From contig JAFGGU010000054.1 in NCBI GenBank assembly GCA_016930375.1, forward strand, positions 1-64,000: DNA of 64,000 nt, written 5' to 3'. The DNA comes from Bacteroidales bacterium. Lineage in GTDB: Bacteria > Bacteroidota > Bacteroidia > Bacteroidales > UBA10428. Positions 33,705 to 41,767 of this stretch are shown here, in pieces. The number at the start of each line of letters is the position of its first letter. The stretch's first letter is position 1. The position numbers were made by a program, and so were the translations under genes. The notes under the pieces were generated by a model that saw only the letters and a program-made list of their open reading frames with translations, did not search any database and had not been told where the DNA came from.

Positions 33705-33784
33705 CCCTTCAAGCGGTCCCGGACCCTTCAAGCGGTCCCAGACCCTTGAAGGGTGATAAATAATTAATCAATCCCTGTAAGGGT
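33705..33784. repeat. 19-bp tandem repeat plus ACCCTTGAAGGGT palindrome
   Basis: Two direct 19-base units (33705-33723 and 33724-33742, each ACCCTTCAAGCGGTCCC plus two bases) are followed by ACCCTTGAAGGGT (33743-33755), itself palindromic. A further CCTGTAAGGGT ends at 33784. All share the ACCCTT/AAGGGT core. This fills the galK-galM gap and looks like a decayed or growing REP cluster. Confidence 0.75.
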
Positions 33785-33820
33785 AAACAGCATTTTTAGG
33801 TTCTTTATAGAAAATCCAAT

Positions 33821-34873
33821 ATGAATATAATTCAGGAAGCATCCTTCAAAGGCATGCATGACGGCAAACCAACCGGACTTTACACATTAAAAAACAAAAA
33901 CGGTCTCATAGCCCAGATCACAAACTACGGCGCCATCATTGTCAGCATATATGTTCCCGACCGAAACGGAAATCTGGCCGACATTGTTCAGGGATATGAT
34001 ACCATCCAGGAATACATACAGGGCAACGAACCTTATATGGGCGCCTTATGCGGAAGATGCGCCAATCGCATTGCAAAAGGAAAGTTCACCCTGGCAGGCA
34101 AACAGTATACCCTGGCGACAAACAATGGGCCCAATCATTTGCACGGCGGGATTACCGGCTTCAGCAGAGTAGTGTGGGATGTGATAAAGGTTTCACCAGA
34201 CCAGGTACAACTGGAGTATGCATCCCGGGATATGGAGGAAGGATATCCCGGAAATCTCAAGGTTTCAGTCACCTATACACTTACCGGCGACAATGAACTG
34301 CGGCTGGACTACCTGGCAACAACTGATAAAACCACGATTATAGCCCTGGCCAGTCATTCCTATTTCAACCTGGCAGGTGAAGGTTCCGGCAGTATTTATA
34401 ACCAGGAATTGATGATCAATGGCTCCCTTTTCACGCCTACCGATGAAGCATCAGTTCCAACCGGTGAGATCAGAAGTGTGAGCGGAACTCCGCTGGATTT
34501 TACAGTGGCAAAAAAAATAGGCAGGGATATTGACCAGGAATACGATCAGCTGACATTCGGAGCAGGGTACGATCAAAACTGGGTTTTGCGGCATCGCTCC
34601 GGCACCCTGGGACTTGCTGCTGTTGCCCATGATCCGGTATCAGGGAGGGTGATGGAGGTATATACAACCCAGCCCGGGGTTCAGCTTTACACCGCCAACT
34701 GGATAGATGGTGAGAAAGGCAAGGGCGGGAAGAAATACGGCAGGAGATGGGCATTTTGTCTCGAAACACAGCACTTCCCCGATGGCATTAACCAACCTCA
34801 TTTCCCTTCAACCATACTCAATCCCGGAGAGGATTACAGGCATAGTTGCGTGCATAAATTCTTGACGAAATAA
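33821..34873 (+). CDS. galM: Aldose 1-epimerase (galactose mutarotase)
   Basis: GalM interconverts alpha and beta anomers of galactose and other aldoses. The 350-residue beta-sandwich protein has the catalytic His residues in GPNHLHGG (about residue 107) and SHSYFNLAG (about 184), plus the C-terminal catalytic Glu in CLETQHFPDGIN. There is no signal peptide, so it acts in the cytosol. It lies between galK and a glucose/galactose-type transporter, consistent with galactose or lactose use. galT and galE are not in this window. Confidence 0.93.
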   Translation: MNIIQEASFKGMHDGKPTGLYTLKNKNGLIAQITNYGAIIVSIYVPDRNGNLADIVQGYDTIQEYIQGNEPYMGALCGRCANRIAKGKFTLAGKQYTLATNNGPNHLHGGITGFSRVVWDVIKVSPDQVQLEYASRDMEEGYPGNLKVSVTYTLTGDNELRLDYLATTDKTTIIALASHSYFNLAGEGSGSIYNQELMINGSLFTPTDEASVPTGEIRSVSGTPLDFTVAKKIGRDIDQEYDQLTFGAGYDQNWVLRHRSGTLGLAAVAHDPVSGRVMEVYTTQPGVQLYTANWIDGEKGKGGKKYGRRWAFCLETQHFPDGINQPHFPSTILNPGEDYRHSCVHKFLTK

Positions 34874-34892
34874 ACTCTAAACATTATTTACC

Positions 34893-36098
34893 ATGCAAAA
34901 AGAAAACTCAAAATTCCTGTTCCCATTGATCGTGATGGCCTCCCTGTTTTTCCTTTTTGGCTTCATCACTACCATGAACAATTCGTTGATCGATTACCTG
35001 AAAGATGCATTCAATCTCAATGAAGTCGAAAAACAGTTGCCCAATACATTTTTTTACGGTGCCTACATTTTATCCATCCCGGTCGGATACCTGCTGAACA
35101 GAATAGGTTATAAAAATGGTGTGCTGGCGGGCCTGGCCCTTGTCAGTGCCGGTTTTTTCCTGTGCATCCCGGGCGTTGCCGCAGGATACTATGGATTTCT
35201 GAGCGCCGTATCGGTATTTGCCATTGGCGTTGTTCTGCTGCAGGTGGCTGCCAATCCTTATGTAAATGCACTTGGCAAGCCGGAAACAGCCGCCAGCCGA
35301 CTGACACTAACCAACGCGCTTAACTCACTGGCGACGGTGATTGCTCCCATATTTGTTTCGATGCTGATTGTATCCTCCAATACACCCGGTGCCACCGATC
35401 CGAAAACCGTGCAAGGTCCCTTTGCCGGTATCGGCATTGCGACCCTGGTCATTGTAGTCGTCATGTTTTTCCTTCACCTTCCTGAGATTAAGGGTGATGA
35501 ATCCTCCGAAGGAGTAGCGAAAAAGTTTAAGTCAAGCGCCTACAAGTACCCGCATATGTGGCTGGGTTCACTGGCAATCTTCGTATATATGGGCGTTGAG
35601 ATCGGGATTCCCAGTTTCTTCGCTGATTATTCGGCCAAACTGGGCTTTACCTTTGACGGCGAAATGCGAACCAAGCTGCTGGCCTACTATTGGCTGGGAC
35701 TGATGATTGGCCGTATTTTGGGGATTTTCATCCTTCGTAAATACTCAGCCAGCCAGATCCTGAGTTTCTGTGCCATAGCAGGTGCAACAATGCTGCTCTT
35801 TTCGCTTGTATTGGGCAACATGAATATGGCTACGGTTTCGCTGGTGCTTTTCCTGGGAACCGGTTTGATGCACTCCATCATGTGGCCCTGCATATACAAC
35901 CTGGCGCTTGAGGATCTCGGCCCGCATTCCAAGGTGGGATCCGGCGTAATTGCCACTTCCGTCATCGGGGCAGCCATTTTGCCCATCATGATGGGTGGCA
36001 TTCAAAAAGGAATCGGATTGGTTGTGGCAATCTGTTGCCTGTTTATCTATTATGCTTATATCACCTTCTTTGCCGTGAAGGGGTCGAAGATCAGGTAG
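34893..36098 (+). CDS. FHS-family sugar:proton symporter (glucose/galactose type, GluP/FucP)
   Basis: This is a 401-residue major-facilitator protein with 12 predicted helices and the FHS-family start FFLFGFITTMNNSLIDYLK. The helix-4 segment VAANPYVNALGKPETAASRL is given here in two parts, VAANPYVNALG and KPETAASRL. These features place it with GluP and FucP. Its position 19 bases after galM makes glucose/galactose the most likely substrate; fucose cannot be excluded. A strong stem-loop begins 23 bases past the stop, inside the end of the opposing kinase gene. Confidence 0.88.
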   Translation: MQKENSKFLFPLIVMASLFFLFGFITTMNNSLIDYLKDAFNLNEVEKQLPNTFFYGAYILSIPVGYLLNRIGYKNGVLAGLALVSAGFFLCIPGVAAGYYGFLSAVSVFAIGVVLLQVAANPYVNALGKPETAASRLTLTNALNSLATVIAPIFVSMLIVSSNTPGATDPKTVQGPFAGIGIATLVIVVVMFFLHLPEIKGDESSEGVAKKFKSSAYKYPHMWLGSLAIFVYMGVEIGIPSFFADYSAKLGFTFDGEMRTKLLAYYWLGLMIGRILGIFILRKYSASQILSFCAIAGATMLLFSLVLGNMNMATVSLVLFLGTGLMHSIMWPCIYNLALEDLGPHSKVGSGVIATSVIGAAILPIMMGGIQKGIGLVVAICCLFIYYAYITFFAVKGSKIR

Positions 36099-36120
36099 AA
36101 ATTAAACCTGTATTTACTTT

Positions 36121-37485
36121 TCAAAAACCCTGCAGCAATGCGGGGTTTTTGCTGAGGGGCAACCGGAAAGCAAATCTGGATCCTTTCCCGGGGACGGAAT
36201 CAAGCAGGAACTTCCCGCCAAGCATATCCACATAGGCCGCGCTGATTGAAAGTCCCAGACCCATACCGCCATAAGTTCCCATATCGGATTTATCGATCTG
36301 GTAAAACCGGTCAAAAATTCTGGCATGTTCATTCTCGGGAATGCCAATCCCGGTGTCCGAGACATAAAATTCAATCCAGTCATCCTGCATTGTACATCCC
36401 ATCTCGACCGAACCCTTGTACGTAAATTTAAAGGCGTTGTTCAGGAGGTTGGAAATGATACCGATCACTTTGTTTTCATCAATCCTCACACTGCCTTTGC
36501 GAACCGGAAAAGTATTGTTCACACTGAATCCAAGCTTTTTTTTCGTGGCCAGCGGAAGATATTGACGGTACAGGTTATTCAGAATAACATTCAGATCCGC
36601 AGTAGTTTCGTTGATAATGACCTGGCCAGCTTCGATCTGGGATATCTTAAGTATATCATCGATTATGGAAAGCAACTGATTGTTGCTTTGCGATATGATG
36701 TCCATGTAATCCCTTTTCAATTTGGGCGAGATTCCTTCCTGTACGAGAAATCCTGAAAAGCCGATGATGGCATTCAGAGGTGTCCTTATTTCATGAGAAA
36801 TATTATGCAGAAAAGCGGTTTTGAGCTGGCTGCTCTCTTCAGCTTTCTCCATGGCAATTTTTAAATTCCCGAATAAATAAGAATTTTCCAGCGCCAGAGA
36901 AGTGATGTTTGAGAAGGTGCTGAACAGATCGATTTCTTCCTGTTCAAATTCATGTTTTCGTCCGATCGTCCCCATAATGATTACTCCTTCCACTTTCTTT
37001 TGAACCAGCAAAGGGATATAGACGAGTGATCCCAGATTTCTAATTTTTGTAATCAGTCGCTCTTCCTCTGTTAATATAGCCTTCGATACATCGTTGACGA
37101 TAATTGTCGTCGGGGATTCAATGACAGCCTTTATATAGGGATGGTTTTCCAATTTTGCATACCTGAATTCTTCAGGGTATTCTGCCGGAAGCGGGGGGAA
37201 TGTGGCTTCGAGGAACAGGTCTTTTCCCTTGACAAAGTAAATGGCACTTGTATCTGTACCAACCAGATTTGCTGCATTTTCAACAATCTTTAGCAGCACT
37301 TCCTTACTGTCTAATGATTCAAGGAGATGAAGACTCATATTGAAAAGTCTGGCAAGGTCCTTGTTTTTCTTCAATAACTTTTCTTCAGTCTGTTTATGTT
37401 CAGATGTCAGTTCCCTGATATGCTTTTCAAGTTCAAGGATTTTTTTCTTCCAATGCGCATTCTGGTCACCCTTATTTCTTTCCAT
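36121..37485 (-). CDS. Cytosolic GAF-domain hybrid-free sensor histidine kinase
   Basis: This is a 454-residue kinase without membrane helices. An N-terminal coiled coil (about 5-50) leads to a GAF domain (about 55-205), HisKA with the phospho-acceptor in HNISHEIRTPLNA (about 228-240), and HATPase_c with N-box NLLNNAFKFT, DTGIGIP and GMGLGLS. No receiver domain is attached and no response regulator adjoins it, so it is an orphan kinase sensing an internal signal. Its C-terminal codons lie within a bidirectional terminator hairpin. It follows the fused transporter gene by 81 bases on the same strand. Confidence 0.88.
   Translation of the reverse strand: MERNKGDQNAHWKKKILELEKHIRELTSEHKQTEEKLLKKNKDLARLFNMSLHLLESLDSKEVLLKIVENAANLVGTDTSAIYFVKGKDLFLEATFPPLPAEYPEEFRYAKLENHPYIKAVIESPTTIIVNDVSKAILTEEERLITKIRNLGSLVYIPLLVQKKVEGVIIMGTIGRKHEFEQEEIDLFSTFSNITSLALENSYLFGNLKIAMEKAEESSQLKTAFLHNISHEIRTPLNAIIGFSGFLVQEGISPKLKRDYMDIISQSNNQLLSIIDDILKISQIEAGQVIINETTADLNVILNNLYRQYLPLATKKKLGFSVNNTFPVRKGSVRIDENKVIGIISNLLNNAFKFTYKGSVEMGCTMQDDWIEFYVSDTGIGIPENEHARIFDRFYQIDKSDMGTYGGMGLGLSISAAYVDMLGGKFLLDSVPGKGSRFAFRLPLSKNPALLQGF
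36122..36151. terminator. Bidirectional Rho-independent terminator with GNRA loop
   Basis: A 13-base-pair stem has left arm CAAAAACCCTGCA (36122-36134), loop GCAA (36135-36138) and right arm TGCGGGGTTTTTG (36139-36151), with one T-G wobble. The A-run before and T-run after allow termination in both directions. It ends the galK-galM-transporter unit and at the same time encodes the last residues of the histidine kinase on the minus strand. Confidence 0.75.
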
Positions 37486-37566
37486 AAATTCTTACATCAT
37501 GCCTGGTTGGATCATTATGGCGATAAATGTTAATTCAGATGTCAGATGCAAATTAATGATTTTATG

Positions 37567-39318
37567 TTATATCACCAAGCCTTTTAAGACCGGGGGTTGC
37601 TTTTCCTCTTTGTGAAATATGTTGTTCAAAATCGATGTTTCCGCCTTGTGCATATTTTCTTCAGAAACACTATAAATGGAGGGATTTCTGATTTCAAACT
37701 TTTCAAGAACCAGGTTCAGTATGTCTTTCCTTATGGATAGGATCAGGCACAAAGCCGGTTTGGCAAGCAGGTTTTCAAGACAGCTGCTCCAACCATGCCC
37801 CTGCAGTTCCAGCCTGCCAATCTCATCGATGATTACAACATCTTTATTCCTGGAGTTCTCAGCAGACAGAATACTTTTGCCCTGTTCCAGGGTCTCTGCA
37901 TTGATTTCATATTTTCCAATACCACCGGGTATTCCATTTTGCTTAATTCTCAAAAAACTCAATTTATTATCAGTCTCAACAAAAACCAGGTCATAACCCA
38001 GTGTTTTACCATCCTGCATAATACGGGGCGCATAAAAGCCCCCGATCAACAAATCTTTGTCCCTTAACCTCTGGAGAAGCCCGACCAAAAAACCTGTTTT
38101 CCCTTCGGAAACATCACCGGTAATGATAAAAACCGGTGCCTGCTGCTGCTTTTTCAGTGCGTTGAAACGGTCTTCCGTATAACTTATTAAAAGTGCCATC
38201 ACATCAGCCGGTTTCTTAATGAAGGTCTTTGCATCCGGCAGGTTGGCAACCACAAACGGGAGTGATTCAAATGCCAGTTCAAGGGCAGCCGGAAGCTGTT
38301 TGAATGTTGATTTCGCTAAAAAATTCCTGATACCGGGATTGTACAATTCCGTTCCCAGGGCCGAAAAGCCAACGATGACAACGGCTGCTCTGAAATTCAT
38401 CTGCAGACCGATGATCAGTCCGTCAGTCCAACGACTCTGGCTGCCATTCAGGGATGATATTAATACGGCGGATAAAACAGTAATCACCACAAAGAAGATC
38501 CAGAACCTGGGGCGTGAAAGCTGACGCATTGCCCGCTTATAACGTGACACCCATAAAGTGATCAAAAGCACCGACACAGGTATCCATATGTATATCGGAC
38601 TTTTATTAATCAGAATGAAAGTCATAACAAGACCTGCAAAGCTCAGTATGAGCCAGCTTGTTGAATAGGGAAAATGAACATCCCGGTTGTTCTGCAACGC
38701 AACAGGCTGTCGTGGGCATACCTGTCCCCTGATATCCTGATTGCCGGCTATGCTCCTCGCCATCTTTACTCCAGCCGCTGCAGCAAACAGGCCGAAAAGT
38801 ATATAAACGGCCAGTAAAATCAGTACCGGTAGCCAAAAAATATCGAATTGCAGGTTTAGTTGTTGTTCGGCATAATTCAGAACGTTTGCATATATTTCAA
38901 CGATATTGTTTCCGTAGTAGATAATGTAGTTGATGATTTTCTGCGTCAGAATCCATGACATGGCCAGGGCAGAACCCAAAAAAAAGCCGGCCAGGTTTCT
39001 TCCCAACAATCTAACGGAAATATCAAGCAATAAAGCCTCCATAACAATGGCCACCATGGGTCCCAAAAGAACAGCGCTTGGCGACATGGTTTTCATCACG
39101 GCGCATATCAGTCCGCTGCGCCAGAACAGTCCCCTGTCTTTCCATTTATAGGCTACCGAGATCATCAGTATCAGTCCGATTGCAGTCAGGATATTTCCTT
39201 TGAAAGGAATATTCAGGTTGTGCAGAAAACTGCCCAGAATGATTTCGGATGCTGCCCAGATGGCACCCAAAATGGATGCCTTCAACCAGACATCGCTGAG
39301 TACATGCCTGTCGTTCAT
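37567..39318 (-). CDS. Fused membrane transporter-NTPase: S-like + EcfT-like + THEP1-like domains
   Basis: This 583-residue protein has an unusual domain order. Residues 1-195 contain about five or six membrane helices, like an ECF substrate-binding S component. Residues 216-395 contain four helices and a C-terminal stretch (LGTELYNPGIRNFL, then ALELAFESLPFVV) resembling the CbiQ/EcfT coupling subunit. Residues 395-560 are a P-loop NTPase with Walker A GDVSEGKT (401-408) and Walker B DVVIIDEIGRLEL (493-505), the THEP1/NTPase_1 pattern. It overlaps the TonB-receptor gene by four bases. I infer that it moves across the inner membrane what the receptor brings in. The S and EcfT assignments are by pattern only. 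Confidence 0.65.
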   Translation of the reverse strand: MNDRHVLSDVWLKASILGAIWAASEIILGSFLHNLNIPFKGNILTAIGLILMISVAYKWKDRGLFWRSGLICAVMKTMSPSAVLLGPMVAIVMEALLLDISVRLLGRNLAGFFLGSALAMSWILTQKIINYIIYYGNNIVEIYANVLNYAEQQLNLQFDIFWLPVLILLAVYILFGLFAAAAGVKMARSIAGNQDIRGQVCPRQPVALQNNRDVHFPYSTSWLILSFAGLVMTFILINKSPIYIWIPVSVLLITLWVSRYKRAMRQLSRPRFWIFFVVITVLSAVLISSLNGSQSRWTDGLIIGLQMNFRAAVVIVGFSALGTELYNPGIRNFLAKSTFKQLPAALELAFESLPFVVANLPDAKTFIKKPADVMALLISYTEDRFNALKKQQQAPVFIITGDVSEGKTGFLVGLLQRLRDKDLLIGGFYAPRIMQDGKTLGYDLVFVETDNKLSFLRIKQNGIPGGIGKYEINAETLEQGKSILSAENSRNKDVVIIDEIGRLELQGHGWSSCLENLLAKPALCLILSIRKDILNLVLEKFEIRNPSIYSVSEENMHKAETSILNNIFHKEEKQPPVLKGLVI

Positions 39319-41306
39319 TTATGAAAATTAAAATGCAATGCCGCATAAAGATTTCGGCCCATCTCGGGGTAGCCTTCATCCAGGGTATAGTTATTATCAA
39401 GCAGATTGTTTACACCGAATTCTGCATCCATAAATCCGGCAAAACGATACGAAATTTCCGCATTGGCAATGGCAAAGGCAGGTGAAATTCTTGAACCATC
39501 ACTGGCATTGAAGCGTTCTGAATTATATTCACCGGATAATTGGACCGTAAGTTTTTCGGCAAAAGTGAATTCTGCGGAAACAAATACTTTGTTTTCCGGA
39601 ACATCCGTAAATAAAAGTTCCGGATTGCTCAGGTTATCACGTTGAATGTAAGAATAAACAGCATAGAGCCTGAAACTCTTATACGGCTGGTAAATCAGAC
39701 TGAGATCAGCACCAGTAAATCGCGATGAACCGGTGTTCTGCATCTGTGACAGGTCATCCAGCACATTGTCCACCGGTTGAATGGTGTTATAGAGGCGGCT
39801 GTAAAACAATTCAGGCCGCAGTTTAAGTTTTTCAGCCACCGTCAGGTTGGCCGCCAGTTCAAGGTTAAGCGCTGATTCTGATGTCAGATCGGGATTCGGA
39901 ATGGCTACGCCAAGGCGGTATGAATACCGGTCTTTCATGGTAGCAAAACGGTTTTTATAGGCGACATTGAAATTTGTTGAAAAGGCATTCGAAAACTGAT
40001 AATAGGCAGCCAGTTGCGCATTGAATGCATCATTTGAATTACCGGGCATATCAGTTATGGTCTGATCAGCAGAATTATAATTCTCAGCTTCTAAGCTGTA
40101 TCTGACATTGTATCCCACACCAGGTATCAGGGTAAGTTTACTGACCGGTTTGTAAACACTTTCAAAGCTGATTGAAACTGTGTTGTCGGCAATGTGTATG
40201 GCAGGTTCACCTTCATTGTGCTCGCTGTGGTTGTCATTTTTCAGGTGTGCCGAGAATCTGAGGGTGTTATTTTTACCTGCATCTCTTGAAAATTCAAGGT
40301 TGCCGCCCAGCGTATAATCCTTGAAGTAGCTGTTAAAGGAATATCCTTTGATTTGCGTAGTGTAGCTATTATCATCATAACTCCTGAGCTTATTTTTAAA
40401 TTCATCAAAGAACAAACGTGCTTTCAGAAAGGATTTCTGCCCGATGGCTGTCTTTGAAATAAAATAAACGCTTTGTTTATCCCAGTATGGCCAGTCCCAA
40501 TAGCGGACCCTGACCGTGTTGTCATCCCCGAGATAAACCGGATTTCCTTTGCTCCCGTGGGAAATAATATAGTTAATAGTGTATTCATCCGTACTATTGG
40601 ATGCATATCCAATTTTCAGGCTTCCTTTAACATCTTTGCGGTAAGAATTGTCGCGTCTGTGGTTATTTTCAAGCGCCGAAGTGTCAAAACCCGCCGACAT
40701 GGGAACAAACTCCCGGTTCAATACGGAGAAACCTGCCTGAATATAAACTTTCCCCATTTTGCTGCCCAGGTTGAGCCGGGCATCATAACCATTGCCGCTC
40801 ATGATACCGGTTTTGGCGCTGATCTCCAATGGATAGGATGGTTTCATGCCGACCAGGTTGATGGCCCCTCCGAGGGTATTGGCACCGTACATCATGGAAG
40901 AAAATCCCTTGGAAACATCTATTTTGGACACGTCGTAGGTGGTAAAGCGGGCCAGGTCCATATAACCATCGTAAGGCACATACACAGGTATGCCATCCAC
41001 AAACACAGGTATACTGCGAATGTCAAAACCTCTCAGGTAAACGGCGCTTTCGTTACGCGGACCCAGGTTGCTAAGCGTAATGGAAGGCAGTATGCCAAGT
41101 GAAGAACTTACATCTTGGGCATTGTATCTGTGCAGCTCATTCGTCCCTATCATTTCCCTGTCAATGGTCCCGGTTATAATGACTTCTCCCAGTTGGAAGG
41201 GTTTCACCGGATAGGCTGCCGTGTCTGTTTCACGCTGCGAGAGGCAATTTAAAGTCAGGGTAAAAAACAGGAATAGCAATGGAATTCTGTTCATTCTGAT
41301 TGTCAT
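39315..41306 (-). CDS. TonB-dependent outer-membrane receptor
   Basis: This is a 663-residue receptor with a signal peptide (cleavage near LSQ, residue 23). The plug domain (about 35-150) has GEVIITGTIDREMIGTNEL, the plug segment GFDIRSIPVFVDGIPVYVP and YGANTLGGAINLVG. A 22-strand-type barrel ends FAALHFNF-like with terminal aromatic residues (ALHFNFHK). No SusD partner is present, so an ion, metal chelate or cofactor is more likely than a glycan. The fused transporter follows with a 4-base overlap. A ModE-box-like palindrome lies just upstream of the ATG, suggesting an oxyanion such as molybdate or tungstate. Confidence 0.85.
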   Translation of the reverse strand: MTIRMNRIPLLFLFFTLTLNCLSQRETDTAAYPVKPFQLGEVIITGTIDREMIGTNELHRYNAQDVSSSLGILPSITLSNLGPRNESAVYLRGFDIRSIPVFVDGIPVYVPYDGYMDLARFTTYDVSKIDVSKGFSSMMYGANTLGGAINLVGMKPSYPLEISAKTGIMSGNGYDARLNLGSKMGKVYIQAGFSVLNREFVPMSAGFDTSALENNHRRDNSYRKDVKGSLKIGYASNSTDEYTINYIISHGSKGNPVYLGDDNTVRVRYWDWPYWDKQSVYFISKTAIGQKSFLKARLFFDEFKNKLRSYDDNSYTTQIKGYSFNSYFKDYTLGGNLEFSRDAGKNNTLRFSAHLKNDNHSEHNEGEPAIHIADNTVSISFESVYKPVSKLTLIPGVGYNVRYSLEAENYNSADQTITDMPGNSNDAFNAQLAAYYQFSNAFSTNFNVAYKNRFATMKDRYSYRLGVAIPNPDLTSESALNLELAANLTVAEKLKLRPELFYSRLYNTIQPVDNVLDDLSQMQNTGSSRFTGADLSLIYQPYKSFRLYAVYSYIQRDNLSNPELLFTDVPENKVFVSAEFTFAEKLTVQLSGEYNSERFNASDGSRISPAFAIANAEISYRFAGFMDAEFGVNNLLDNNYTLDEGYPEMGRNLYAALHFNFHK

Positions 41307-41326
41307 TATGGAAGAATAGGATATTG

Positions 41327-41349
41327 CGTTATTCGATTAAGGAATAACG
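41327..41349. promoter_or_regulatory. ModE-box-like operator upstream of the TonB receptor
   Basis: A perfect inverted repeat, CGTTATTC (41327-41334) and GAATAACG (41342-41349), has a 7-base spacer and lies 21 bases before the receptor ATG. A promoter-like TATCTTCA (41354-41361, minus strand) is just upstream, so the repeat would cover the transcription start and suit repression. The E. coli modA operator, as I recall it, has the same outer halves CGTTAT...ATAACG with 12 bases between; here there are 11. The neighbouring ModE-type gene is the likely binder. Confidence 0.55.
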
Positions 41350-41406
41350 GTGGTGAAGATATAAATTCCTTCCAAGACAACAAAATCTTTGGTTACCCCA
41401 AAAGAG

Positions 41407-41757
41407 TTATAAATTCAGACACCTGGTCTGCGCATCCAAAAAAACAATGAATTCCTCTTCCGTTTTTTCAAATTTTCCAAGAATTTCCTTCCCAAACGGG
41501 GTGATCTGGGCAATGCCGCCTTGTCTGCCTCCCCGTTTAAGAACAATCAGCGGCGTTCCGGCGGCTTTATTCATCTGGTTCAGGCTATACCAGGCTTTTC
41601 TGTAGGAAAGATTCATTTCTTTTGCTGCTTTTCGCAGGGAGCCGAGTTCGGATGTTTTCTTCAGCAAATGTACCTTGCCCTCCCCCAACAGGGTTTTATG
41701 GTGAATCTCTATCCAGATACGTCCCCTTACGGTATATGTTATATTCTCGGTATCCAT
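41407..41757 (-). CDS. ModE-type winged helix-turn-helix regulator (DNA-binding domain only)
   Basis: This roughly 116-residue protein corresponds to the N-terminal winged-helix domain of ModE: GRIWIEIHHKTLLGEGKVHLL, broken here after GRIWIEIHHK, then GSLRKAAKEMNLSYRKAWYSL and the wing KRGGRQGGIAQIT. ModE is the molybdate-responsive repressor of molybdate transport in proteobacteria. The two C-terminal molybdate-binding (MOP) domains are missing, so ligand sensing must differ. The ATG at 41757 was preferred to a TTG inside the previous gene. It follows the 1141-residue gene by 10 bases and precedes the TonB-receptor gene by 100 bases. Confidence 0.78.
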   Translation of the reverse strand: MDTENITYTVRGRIWIEIHHKTLLGEGKVHLLKKTSELGSLRKAAKEMNLSYRKAWYSLNQMNKAAGTPLIVLKRGGRQGGIAQITPFGKEILGKFEKTEEEFIVFLDAQTRCLNL

Positions 41758-41767
41758 TATTATCCTA

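Noticed and set aside
33705-33784. Direct repeats considered as a CRISPR-like array
   Set aside because: Units are adjacent without unique spacers, there are only two full copies and no cas genes are near; a tandem REP cluster fits better.
40473-41102. A 209-codon plus-strand open frame inside the TonB-receptor gene
   Set aside because: It is the antisense shadow of the plug and early barrel coding region; the receptor frame has clear family motifs.
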